Source of the DNA: Novosphingobium ovatum
GTDB lineage: Bacteria; Pseudomonadota; Alphaproteobacteria; Sphingomonadales; Sphingomonadaceae
Assembly (NCBI RefSeq): GCF_009909235.1
Contig: NZ_JAAAPO010000006.1
Span: 1 to 64,000 of the forward strand
DNA length: 64,000 bases
Direction of reading: 5' to 3'
Shown here: in pieces, positions 33,639 to 41,474 of the stretch
How positions within the stretch are numbered: the first letter of the stretch is position 1
How the letters are laid out: each line of letters begins with the position of its first letter
Notes under the pieces: generated by a model
Told to the model about the DNA's origin: nothing
The model's database searches: none
The model's input: only the letters and a program-made list of their open reading frames with translations
Position numbers and translations under genes: made by a program

Positions 33639-34141
33639 TCGCGGAACGGGTGCTGGCGGCGTGTCCCGCGCCGCTGCACCGCACCGCCCTGCGCATGGCG
33701 CATGCCGTGCGCAAGGGCTGGTGGCGCCTGTACCGCCCCCAACTGACCGCTTGTCGGGTGCTGGCGCTGGATGCGGCGGGGCACGTGCTGCTGGTGCGGC
33801 ACTCCTATGGATCGGGCAAATGGATGCTGCCGGGTGGCGGGATCAAATCCGGCGAAGACCCGATTGCATCAGCCCGGCGTGAATATGCCGAGGAAGTCGG
33901 CGGAGCCCTGCAAGGCTGTGCGCAGGTGGACGTGACGCGCGACATCTTTCACGGCGCGCCCAGCACGGTGCATGTCATTGTCGGGCTGGCCAGCGGCCCC
34001 GTGGCCCCTGACCGGCGCGAAATCGTGGTCGCCGCATTCCATGCCCCTGACGCCCTGCCCGAAGCGTTGGCCAGTGGGCTGGCCGAGGCCATCCCGCATT
34101 GGCTGGCGCTGTATCGCGCGGATCAGAACAGCTCCATTTGA
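33626..34141 (+). CDS. Nudix hydrolase
   Basis: 171 residues. The Nudix box GGGIKSGEDPIASARREY followed by AEEVGG is complete (G-x5-E-x7-REUxEExGU). The substrate, a nucleoside diphosphate derivative, cannot be told. It starts at GTG 33626 inside the lactonase gene, and its 3' end overlaps convergently with dinB by 19 bp. Confidence 0.88.
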   Translation: MLLLIAERVLAACPAPLHRTALRMAHAVRKGWWRLYRPQLTACRVLALDAAGHVLLVRHSYGSGKWMLPGGGIKSGEDPIASARREYAEEVGGALQGCAQVDVTRDIFHGAPSTVHVIVGLASGPVAPDRREIVVAAFHAPDALPEALASGLAEAIPHWLALYRADQNSSI

Positions 34142-35265
34142 CCCGCGGGGGGTGGCGCGGACGCAGCGCTGGCCGATCCCGCGCCCGGCATTTCCAGCCC
34201 CGACAGCGTCAGCCCCATCAGCCGCGCCGGTTGCGGCAAAGGCAACAGCGCGTCCAGCAGACCACGGGCGATCTGGGCGAACTCGTCCGGTCCAGCCACC
34301 ACCCGGTCCAGCGAGCGGGCATGGGTGCGCAAGGTGAAATCGGCCAGCCGCAGTTTCAGCGTGACGGTGCGCCCCTGCACGCCCGCCTTGGCAATGTCGC
34401 CCCAGACCAGTTCGATGATGCCCGCCAACGCCGCGCGCAAACCCGGCCCGCTGGAAATGTCGCGGTCAAAGGTGCGTTCGCCGCCCAGCGATTTGCGGCG
34501 GCGGTTGGCGCGCACCGGGCGCAGATCAATCCCCCGCACCGCACGGTAAAGGTAATCGGCCTGACTGCCGAAATGGTCACGCAAAAACGCCAGATCACGC
34601 GCGCGCAGATCCGCGCCGGTCTGGATTCCCAGCGCGGCCATCTTTTCCGCGCTGCGCGGGCCAACGCCATGGAACCGCCGCACCGGCAGGCCCGCGACAA
34701 AAGGCGCGCCGTCACCCGGACGGATGACGCACAGGCCATCGGGCTTGTTCTGGTCGCTGGCCAGTTTGGCCAGGAATTTGTTGTAGCTGACCCCCGCACT
34801 GGCCGTCAGCCCGGTGTCGGCGCGGATGCGGGCGCGGATCATCTCGGCCATGCGGGTGGCGCTGCCGATGCCCTGCAGGTCCTGCGTCACATCCAGATAG
34901 GCCTCGTCCAGCGAGAGCGGTTCGATCAAGGGCGTGAACTGGGCAAAGATGGCACGGATCTGGCGCGAGACGGTGCGATAGACCTCAAAACGCGGCGGGC
35001 AAAAGATCAGTTGCGGGCACAGGCGCGCCGCCGTGACGCTGGGCATGGCCGAGCGGACGCCGAATGTGCGCGCCTCATAGCTGGCCGCGGCCACCACGCC
35101 GCGCTGGCGCGATCCGCCCACCGCCACCGGCTTGCCCCGCAGGTCGGGATTGTCACGTTGTTCAACGCTGGCGAAAAAGGCATCCATGTCGATGTGGATG
35201 ATCTTGCGCAGCCCCTGCGCTTCTTCGCGGTCATCATCGTCATCATGGGGGGCGGCCGAATCCAT
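34123..35265 (-). CDS. dinB: DNA polymerase IV (Y family)
   Basis: 380 residues. Catalytic carboxylates are in IIHIDMDAFFASVEQRDNP and LSLDEAYLDVT. The helix-hairpin-helix is GVGPRSAEKMAALG, a little-finger domain follows, and the C-terminal QMELF is a beta-clamp-binding peptide. ATG 35265 starts just before the acidic lead-in; upstream codons (to 35313) look non-native. It does error-prone bypass synthesis. Its last codons overlap the Nudix gene on the other strand. Confidence 0.93.
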   Translation of the reverse strand: MDSAAPHDDDDDREEAQGLRKIIHIDMDAFFASVEQRDNPDLRGKPVAVGGSRQRGVVAAASYEARTFGVRSAMPSVTAARLCPQLIFCPPRFEVYRTVSRQIRAIFAQFTPLIEPLSLDEAYLDVTQDLQGIGSATRMAEMIRARIRADTGLTASAGVSYNKFLAKLASDQNKPDGLCVIRPGDGAPFVAGLPVRRFHGVGPRSAEKMAALGIQTGADLRARDLAFLRDHFGSQADYLYRAVRGIDLRPVRANRRRKSLGGERTFDRDISSGPGLRAALAGIIELVWGDIAKAGVQGRTVTLKLRLADFTLRTHARSLDRVVAGPDEFAQIARGLLDALLPLPQPARLMGLTLSGLEMPGAGSASAASAPPPAGQMELF

Positions 35266-35346
35266 CCCCCCTTTATGCGCATTTGCCCCCGCCGCGCGAG
35301 AGGGCCTCGGCACGGCAGGGGCAAAAGGCGGGGATCAGGCGCCGGA

Positions 35347-35718
35347 TCAGTCGCGGCGGGCCTGCTTTTGCTTGGCCACCGCCAGCACGGCCAATTGTTG
35401 CCCACGGGCGCGGGTCTGGGTGACGCAACGGCCCGCTTCGGCACTCATGGCCAGACGGTCGGCGACGCTGACCTGTTCATTGCAAATGCGGGCGGCGGCG
35501 CGGTCGATGCGCTTTTCCAGCTGGGCGCGGCCATCGGCGGTCATCAGATCCAGATCGCCATAGGGCACCGCGATCGAGGCGGTCTCATCAGACAGCACCA
35601 GCGCATTGGGCACAGCCCCGGCCACAGCCGGCGCGGCGGCGGCCAATACGGCCGTCGACAGCGCGGCGGACACGGCCAACAGCGTGGACGAAAAAGCGAA
35701 ACGGGGGGCGGTGGTCAT
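35347..35718 (-). CDS. UrcA-family periplasmic protein
   Basis: 123 residues. A signal peptide (FAFSSTLLAVSAALSTAVLA) is followed by VPYGDLDLMTADGRAQLEKR and RIDRAAARICNEQ, the UrcA-family core with one paired Cys later (GRCV). UrcA proteins are common in sphingomonads; their function is unknown. GGGAGA precedes the ATG. Confidence 0.82.
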   Translation of the reverse strand: MTTAPRFAFSSTLLAVSAALSTAVLAAAAPAVAGAVPNALVLSDETASIAVPYGDLDLMTADGRAQLEKRIDRAAARICNEQVSVADRLAMSAEAGRCVTQTRARGQQLAVLAVAKQKQARRD

Positions 35719-36138
35719 GTGAATTCTCCCTCTGAATTGATAGCAAACATGTATGTCAGTTTGAATTTATGTATATTTACAAATAACCATTAGAAATGAA
35801 TCACGATCGGCCCGATAGACAGAAAATCGACACCACCTCAAGTGCATTAACAGGCAATCCATTGCACTATATTTACAGTGATGAAGGTTTTTATTTTATC
35901 ATTCCGCCGTGGCGACGAAGCAGATGTATCAACAACCGTGCCAGTTTTCGAAAATGGTGGAATTCCGGGGCATTGGCGGACACAGGCCAAAAACACGCGC
36001 GGCAAAGTAGGGAGGTGGCGGCGAAAAATTCGCCACAGGTTGGGAATATGCGCCACGCCACCCAACCAGGCCTGCACCCATGTCGCGCCGCACAATCAGG
36101 ACTAGCCAAGTGGGCACGGCCTCGTCATTACAGCCGCC
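35719..36138. other. 420-bp AT-rich gap between divergent genes
   Basis: It holds the promoters of the UrcA gene and the MFS gene. The first 180 bp are clearly AT-rich (35740-35910), including TTTACAAATAACCATT. Open frames here lack start signals and family character. I see no tRNA, small RNA or repeat. Confidence 0.4.
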
Positions 36139-37395
36139 ATGACATGCGCCCCCGCCCCCGAAACCGCCGCAAAGCGGCTGGGCCCACGCGAATTCGTTGT
36201 TTTGATGGCTTTTCTTCAGGCGCTTCAGGCGCTGGCCGTTGATTCGATGTTGCCCGCGCTGGGCCATATGGCCGCCGACCTGCACCTGCAGGACGCCAAC
36301 CAGCGTCAGTTGGTCGTCGGTATTTTCCTGATCTTTGGCGGTTTGGGCTGTCTGGTGCCTGGCACATTGGCCGACCGCTATGGCCGCCGCCGCGTGCTGA
36401 TGGCCAGTCTGGGCTTTTACATCGTCTGCACCATCGGTTGTGCGTTGGTCACCAATTTCTGGCAATTGCTGGCGATGCGCGCGATTTTGGGCTTTACCTG
36501 CGCGGGTCTGGCCGTGCTGCCCGCAGCCATCATCCGCGACTGGTACGAAGGCGACCAGATGGCCCGACTGCAATCCATGGTGGCGATGGTGTTCATGGTC
36601 GTGCCGATGATCGCCCCCAGCATTGGTCAGGCGGTGTTGCTGGTGGCCAGTTGGCGCTGGATCTTTGGCGTGATGGCGGTGCTGGCCGGGCTGGTGGCGG
36701 CCTGGACATGGGTGCGCCTGCCCGAAACGCTGCACCCCGAATATCGCCAGCCGATCCAGTTTGGCCCGTTGATGCGCACCATGGGCGATGTCACCGCCAA
36801 CCGCGCGGCCTTTGGCTATGTCTTTGGCATGGCGCTGATTCAGGGGGCGCTGTTCGGCTATATCAACTCGTCACAGCAATTGGTGGCCGAACATTTCGGC
36901 GCGGGCTCGCGCTTTCCGCTGGTGTTTGCCTGCATGGCCTCGATGATGGCGATGACCAATTTCGTCAACGCCCGCATTGTCGAACGCTTTGGCGCGCGAC
37001 GCGTCAGCCACACGGCGCTGCTGGTCTATATCTGCACCAGCGCGGTGCAACTGACGCTGGCCCTGTACGAGGCCGAAACGCTCTACCGCTTTATCGCGGT
37101 GATGACAGTGAATGTCTGCCTGATGGGCTTCATCGGCTCGAACTTTGCCTCGATCTCGCTGCAACCCTTTGCCCGGACGGCGGGGGCCGCGGCCAGCGCG
37201 CAAAGCTTTATCCGCATGGTGCTGGCCTCCTCGCTGGGGGCGCTGGTCGGACAGGCCTATGACAACAGCGCGCGGCCGCTGGCCTTTGCGATGGTGGCGA
37301 CAGGGGCGCTGGCGCTGCTGCTGGTGCTGTATAGCGAGCATGGCAAGCTGTTCCGCCGCCTGATCCCGCCCGGCGCGCCACGTCCGCGCGCCTGA
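36139..37395 (+). CDS. Bcr/CflA-type drug-resistance MFS transporter
   Basis: 418 residues, 12 hydrophobic helices. The loop 2-3 motif GTLADRYGRRRVLMAS and the antiporter-type motif C region (MVVPMIAPSIGQAVL) are present, pointing to a 12-TMS multidrug/H+ antiporter. An N-terminal start in a region with no strong ribosome site leaves the first few codons uncertain. It precedes the photolyase by about 60 bp. Confidence 0.85.
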   Translation: MTCAPAPETAAKRLGPREFVVLMAFLQALQALAVDSMLPALGHMAADLHLQDANQRQLVVGIFLIFGGLGCLVPGTLADRYGRRRVLMASLGFYIVCTIGCALVTNFWQLLAMRAILGFTCAGLAVLPAAIIRDWYEGDQMARLQSMVAMVFMVVPMIAPSIGQAVLLVASWRWIFGVMAVLAGLVAAWTWVRLPETLHPEYRQPIQFGPLMRTMGDVTANRAAFGYVFGMALIQGALFGYINSSQQLVAEHFGAGSRFPLVFACMASMMAMTNFVNARIVERFGARRVSHTALLVYICTSAVQLTLALYEAETLYRFIAVMTVNVCLMGFIGSNFASISLQPFARTAGAAASAQSFIRMVLASSLGALVGQAYDNSARPLAFAMVATGALALLLVLYSEHGKLFRRLIPPGAPRPRA

Positions 37396-37455
37396 TCGGG
37401 CCATTGCCCGTGCGAACAGGCAGATCCGCCCCGGCCTGACCGCTATGGCCGGGGG

Positions 37456-38967
37456 ATGGCAGGCCGGCTGATCCTGATCCTGGGCGACCAGTTGAGCATG
37501 GGGCTATCGTCCCTGCGCGCGGCAAATCGCGCCTGTGACACCATCCTGATGGCCGAAGTCTGGGACGAGGCCACCTATGTCCCGCACCATCCCAAGAAGA
37601 TCGCGCTGGTGCTTTCGGCCATGCGCCACTTTGCCGCGCGGTTGCGCGCAGAGGGTTGGCGGGTGGATTATGTTGCGCTGGAGGATGCGGGCAACACCGG
37701 CTCTTTGGCCGACGAGGTGGCCCGCGCGATGGGGCGCCACGGCACCGATCACCTGATCGCCACCGAACCGGGCGAATGGCGCCTGATGCGACAGATGCGG
37801 GGCTGGCCCGCCACCACGCTGCTGCCTGATGACCGTTTTCTGGCCGACCGCCATGGCTTTGCCCAATGGGCCGATGGGCGCAAAGGCCTGCGGATGGAGC
37901 ATTTCTATCGCCTGATGCGGCGCAAGACCGGCCTGTTGATGGACGGCGACCAGCCCGCCGGGGGCCAGTGGAACTATGACCACGACAACCGCGCCCCGCC
38001 GCCGGGCGCGCTGGGTCTGCCCGAACCCATGGCCTTTGCCCCCGACGCCATCACCGCACAGGTGCTGGACATGGTCGAGCGCCGCTTTGGCCATCACTTT
38101 GGCGATCTGCGCCCGTTCTGGTTTGCCGTGACACAGGCCGATGCGCAGGCCGCCTTTGCCCATTTCATCGCCCATGCCTTGCCCGGTTTCGGCCGCTATC
38201 AGGATGCGATGCTGATCGGCCATGCGTTTCTGCATCACGCGGTGGTTTCGCCCTATCTCAATCTGGGCCTGCTGGACCCGCTGGACATGTGCCGCGCGGT
38301 CGAGGCCGAATGGCGCGCGGGCCGGGTGCCGCTGAACAGTGCCGAAGGGTTCATCCGCCAGATCATCGGTTGGCGCGAATTCGTACGCGGGATCTATTGG
38401 TGGCAGGGGCCCGACTATGCGCGGGGAAACGTGCTGGAGGCGCACCGCCCGCTGCCCGCCGCCTATTGGGGGGCGCCCACCAGCATGGCCTGCCTGTCGG
38501 CGTGTGTGGCGCAAACCCGGCACCACGCCTATGCCCATCATATTCAGCGGCTGATGGTGACAGGCAATTTCGCCCTGTTGGCCGGCATTGATCCCCATGC
38601 GCTGCACGAATGGTATCTGGCGGTCTATGCCGATGCGTTTGAATGGGTCGAACTGCCCAACACCATCGGCATGAGCCAGTTTGCCGATGGTGGATTGCTG
38701 GCGTCCAAACCCTATGCCGCCAGCGGGGCCTATATCGCGCGGATGAGCGATTATTGCGCCGGCTGCGCCCACAGCCCCAAGGTCCAGAGCGGCCCGCGCG
38801 CCTGCCCTTTCACGCTGCTGTATTGGCATTTCATCGCCCGCCACGCCGACCGGCTGCGCCGCAACCCGCGCATGGCGGCGATGGTGCGCAACTGGGAACG
38901 CTTTTCACCCGAACGGCAGGCGCAATTACAGACCGACGCGCAGGCCTTTCTGGCCGCCCTTGCCTGA
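37456..38967 (+). CDS. Iron-sulfur bacterial cryptochrome/(6-4) photolyase
   Basis: 503 residues. The N-terminal antenna domain begins [16 protein letters not shown], as in the DPRP/FeS-BCP family. Four cysteines C346, C434, C437 and C450 have exactly the spacing (88, 3, 13) of the [4Fe-4S] ligands in Agrobacterium PhrB. FAD-domain motifs ([37 protein letters not shown]) are intact. It should repair (6-4) photoproducts with blue light or act as a cryptochrome. Its last 42 bp overlap the opposite-strand DUF2256 gene. Confidence 0.92.
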   Translation: MAGRLILILGDQLSMGLSSLRAANRACDTILMAEVWDEATYVPHHPKKIALVLSAMRHFAARLRAEGWRVDYVALEDAGNTGSLADEVARAMGRHGTDHLIATEPGEWRLMRQMRGWPATTLLPDDRFLADRHGFAQWADGRKGLRMEHFYRLMRRKTGLLMDGDQPAGGQWNYDHDNRAPPPGALGLPEPMAFAPDAITAQVLDMVERRFGHHFGDLRPFWFAVTQADAQAAFAHFIAHALPGFGRYQDAMLIGHAFLHHAVVSPYLNLGLLDPLDMCRAVEAEWRAGRVPLNSAEGFIRQIIGWREFVRGIYWWQGPDYARGNVLEAHRPLPAAYWGAPTSMACLSACVAQTRHHAYAHHIQRLMVTGNFALLAGIDPHALHEWYLAVYADAFEWVELPNTIGMSQFADGGLLASKPYAASGAYIARMSDYCAGCAHSPKVQSGPRACPFTLLYWHFIARHADRLRRNPRMAAMVRNWERFSPERQAQLQTDAQAFLAALA

Positions 38968-39099
38968 GTGTTTGCCCGAACGGCAACGGTCCGAACAATA
39001 AAGCACCGCCTCCCAGTCGCGCGCCCATTTCTTGCGCCAGGTGAACGGCAGGCCACAGGCCGCGCAGATCTTGGTCGGCAGATCCGATTTCTTGCGCAT
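38926..39099 (-). CDS. DUF2256 zinc-ribbon-like small protein
   Basis: 57 residues. Two Cys pairs, CAAC and CSDRC, frame [14 protein letters not shown], the DUF2256 pattern. The family frequently sits beside photolyase genes. It overlaps the photolyase 3' end convergently by 42 bp and starts 3 bp after the SDR stop (39102), so it ends that minus-strand unit. ATG 39099 is chosen over 39129 by family length. Confidence 0.85.
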   Translation of the reverse strand: MRKKSDLPTKICAACGLPFTWRKKWARDWEAVLYCSDRCRSGKHSGKGGQKGLRVGL

Positions 39100-39101
39100 C
39101 T

Positions 39102-39836
39102 TTACCACGGGACGCGCGCGCCATCCCACGCATACAGCCCGCCACTTTCGCCCGGCGTCAGGCCATCCAGCACGCGCAACAGATGCCCCGCGCTGATATC
39201 GGGCGTGAACAACCTGTCGGGCGCAACGCCTGCGCGAAATGGTGCGGACAGATCACTCGCCACCGTGCCGGGGTGCAGCGCGGCGATCACCGCGTGGGGA
39301 TGGGTGCGGGCGGTCTCGATGGCGAAATTGGCGATCAGCATGTTCAGCGCGGCCTTGCTGGCGCGATAGGCGTGCCAACCACCCAGCCGGTTGTCGCCAA
39401 TCGACCCCACCCGCGCCGACAGCGCCGCCCACACCGCGCGCCGGTCACGCGGCAATCGCGCCAGCGTGTGTTTGGCGATCAAGGCCGGGCCGATGGTGTT
39501 GACCGCCAGCACCCGCGCCATCGCCGCCCCGTCGATGGCCCGCAGGCTCTTTTCCGGGGCCACGCCATGGGCCGCGTCATGCAGCACGCCGCTGGCCACG
39601 ATCACCAGATCCAGCCGCCCGCCCATCCGGGCGACCGCCCCGGCAATGCTGGCCTCGTCCATCAGGTCATAGGCAAAGGGCGTGACACCGGCCATCCCCG
39701 CCCCTGCGCGCCCGTCACGCGATCCGGCATAAATCTGGGCGACATCGCCGCGCGCCAACAGCGCCCGCACCAGCCCCGCGCCGATCCCGCCACCCGCGCC
39801 CCATACCACCGCCACCTTGCCGCCGTCCTGTGCCAT
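39102..39836 (-). CDS. SDR-family oxidoreductase (CsgA-like)
   Basis: 244 residues. The cofactor motif [29 protein letters not shown] in the middle, and YRASK (Tyr and Lys of the active site) are present. The form resembles C-factor/CsgA-like SDRs often found near photolyase genes. Substrate unknown. It is followed by DUF2256 with a 2-bp gap. Confidence 0.85.
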   Translation of the reverse strand: MAQDGGKVAVVWGAGGGIGAGLVRALLARGDVAQIYAGSRDGRAGAGMAGVTPFAYDLMDEASIAGAVARMGGRLDLVIVASGVLHDAAHGVAPEKSLRAIDGAAMARVLAVNTIGPALIAKHTLARLPRDRRAVWAALSARVGSIGDNRLGGWHAYRASKAALNMLIANFAIETARTHPHAVIAALHPGTVASDLSAPFRAGVAPDRLFTPDISAGHLLRVLDGLTPGESGGLYAWDGARVPW

Positions 39837-39893
39837 GCACGATGGTATCGCGCGGCGCGGCGGCATGGGCCAGACGGGATTCGGGGCAAACCA

Positions 39894-40382
39894 TCAAGGG
39901 ATGACCAGCGCCGTATCCGCCTTGACCCGGTCCAGCGCCACCAGCGTGCGGAACCGTTCGACCAGATCGTTTTCGGCAAACAGCCGCCGGGTCAATTGCT
40001 CATAGGCGCGCATGTCGGGGCTGACGATCACCACGACAAAGCTGACGCCGCCGGTGACGTAATAGCATTGCTGCACCTCGGGCGACTGGCGGAACAGCGC
40101 CTTGGCCGCGTCCACCGTGGCGGCGCGCTCGTCGCGCAAATGCACCTCGACGATGGCGGTGATGGGCAGCGAGACCGCATCGGGATCGACAATCGCCACA
40201 TTGCGCAGGATCACGCCCGCCGCCTCCATCGCGGCAATGCGGCGCTGCACGGCAGCGGCCGACAGGTTCACCGCCTGGGCGATGGCGCGTTGGGGCGTTT
40301 TGGCGTCGCGCTGAATGATGCGCAGGATCGCCCGGTCAAAGGCATCCAGCGTTTTGCCCGGCCGATCGAGTGAATGTTGCAT
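39894..40382 (-). CDS. Lrp/AsnC-family regulator
   Basis: 162 residues. The N-terminal HTH is LDAFDRAILRIIQRDAKTPQ, then AIAQAVNLSAAAVQRRI. The C-terminal RAM domain includes VQQCYYVTGGVSFVVVI, which forms the amino-acid site. It is divergent from an EamA exporter 79 bp away, the usual layout for an Lrp protein sensing an amino acid and activating its exporter. Confidence 0.92.
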   Translation of the reverse strand: MQHSLDRPGKTLDAFDRAILRIIQRDAKTPQRAIAQAVNLSAAAVQRRIAAMEAAGVILRNVAIVDPDAVSLPITAIVEVHLRDERAATVDAAKALFRQSPEVQQCYYVTGGVSFVVVIVSPDMRAYEQLTRRLFAENDLVERFRTLVALDRVKADTALVIP

Positions 40383-40461
40383 TTAGCCCCCGAAAATCGA
40401 GCACACGCCCCAACCCAGTGATGATATATCCCACACATCCGCCGCTGATGAAAGACCGCCC

Positions 40462-41409
40462 ATGCCGCCCAATGCCTCTCCCGCCCAGACATGGACCGGC
40501 ATCGCCTGCGGCATGGGCGCGGGCGCGTTGTGGGGGCTGGTGTTTCTGGCGCCCGAACTGGCCCGCGCCTTTACCCCGCTGGACATGACCATCGGGCGCT
40601 ATCTGGCGTTCGGCCTGTTGTCGGCGGCATTGCTGGCGCCCAACGCGCGCGATCTGGCCCGCCGCGTGACCGTGACCGAGGTCAAGGCGCTGCTGTGGCT
40701 CGCGCTGACGGGGAACACGCTGTATTATGTGCTGCTGTCGAACGCGGTGCAATTGGGCGGGATCGCGATGACATCGCTGGTCATCGGCTTTGTCCCTGTC
40801 GCCGTGACGATCATCGGCAGCCGCGATGCCCATGCGGTGCCCTTTGCCCGGCTGCTGCCCTCGCTGGCGCTGTGCAGCGCGGGGGTGGTGTGTATCGGGT
40901 GGCAGGCACTGGCCCGGCCCAGCCATGCGGGCGGCAGTGGGCTGATCGGGCTGGTCTGCGCGGTAGGGGCCTTGGGGTGCTGGACGCTGTATGCCGTCAA
41001 CAACAGCCGCCATCTGGTCCGCCTGCGCCAGTTTTCCGCCCATGAATGGAGCCTGATGAACGGGCTGGCCACGGGCGTGCAGGCCATCGCTCTGATCCCG
41101 CTGGCGCTGATCCTGCCGGGGCACAACAGCCATGCGGCGGGGGATTGGGCAATGCTGGCGGGGGTGTCGCTGGCGGTGGCGACATTGGCCTCGATCGCGG
41201 GGAACGGGTTGTGGAACCGCATGTGCCGCCTGTTGCCGCTGACGATGGTGGGCCAGATGATCCTGTTCGAGACACTGTTTGCCCTGCTCTATGGCTTTAT
41301 CTGGGAACAACGCTGGCCCACGGGGCTGGAAACACTGGCCTTTGCCCTGTTGGTGGCCAGTGTGTTCGGCTGTCTGGCGGCGCATAGGCCGCGCGCGGTG
41401 GCGGCCTGA
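40462..41409 (+). CDS. EamA/DMT-family exporter
   Basis: 315 residues, ten hydrophobic helices in two EamA repeats (about 12-145 and 165-305). The glycine-rich start is GMGAGALWGLVFLAPELA. ATG 40462 follows GAAAGA. The divergent Lrp regulator suggests amino acid or metabolite export, known for RhtA/YdcZ-like members. Confidence 0.88.
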   Translation: MPPNASPAQTWTGIACGMGAGALWGLVFLAPELARAFTPLDMTIGRYLAFGLLSAALLAPNARDLARRVTVTEVKALLWLALTGNTLYYVLLSNAVQLGGIAMTSLVIGFVPVAVTIIGSRDAHAVPFARLLPSLALCSAGVVCIGWQALARPSHAGGSGLIGLVCAVGALGCWTLYAVNNSRHLVRLRQFSAHEWSLMNGLATGVQAIALIPLALILPGHNSHAAGDWAMLAGVSLAVATLASIAGNGLWNRMCRLLPLTMVGQMILFETLFALLYGFIWEQRWPTGLETLAFALLVASVFGCLAAHRPRAVAA

Positions 41410-41474
41410 ACCACCAGCCATTTGTCTTTTCACCCATTTGTGCCACTCTGCCCGCTGGATTGGGGGACGCGGAA

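Noticed and set aside
34099..35793. 564-codon plus-strand reading frame
   Set aside because: Antisense to dinB and the UrcA gene.
35796..36242. 148-codon plus-strand frame before the MFS gene
   Set aside because: No start signal and random composition; it ends inside the MFS gene in another frame.
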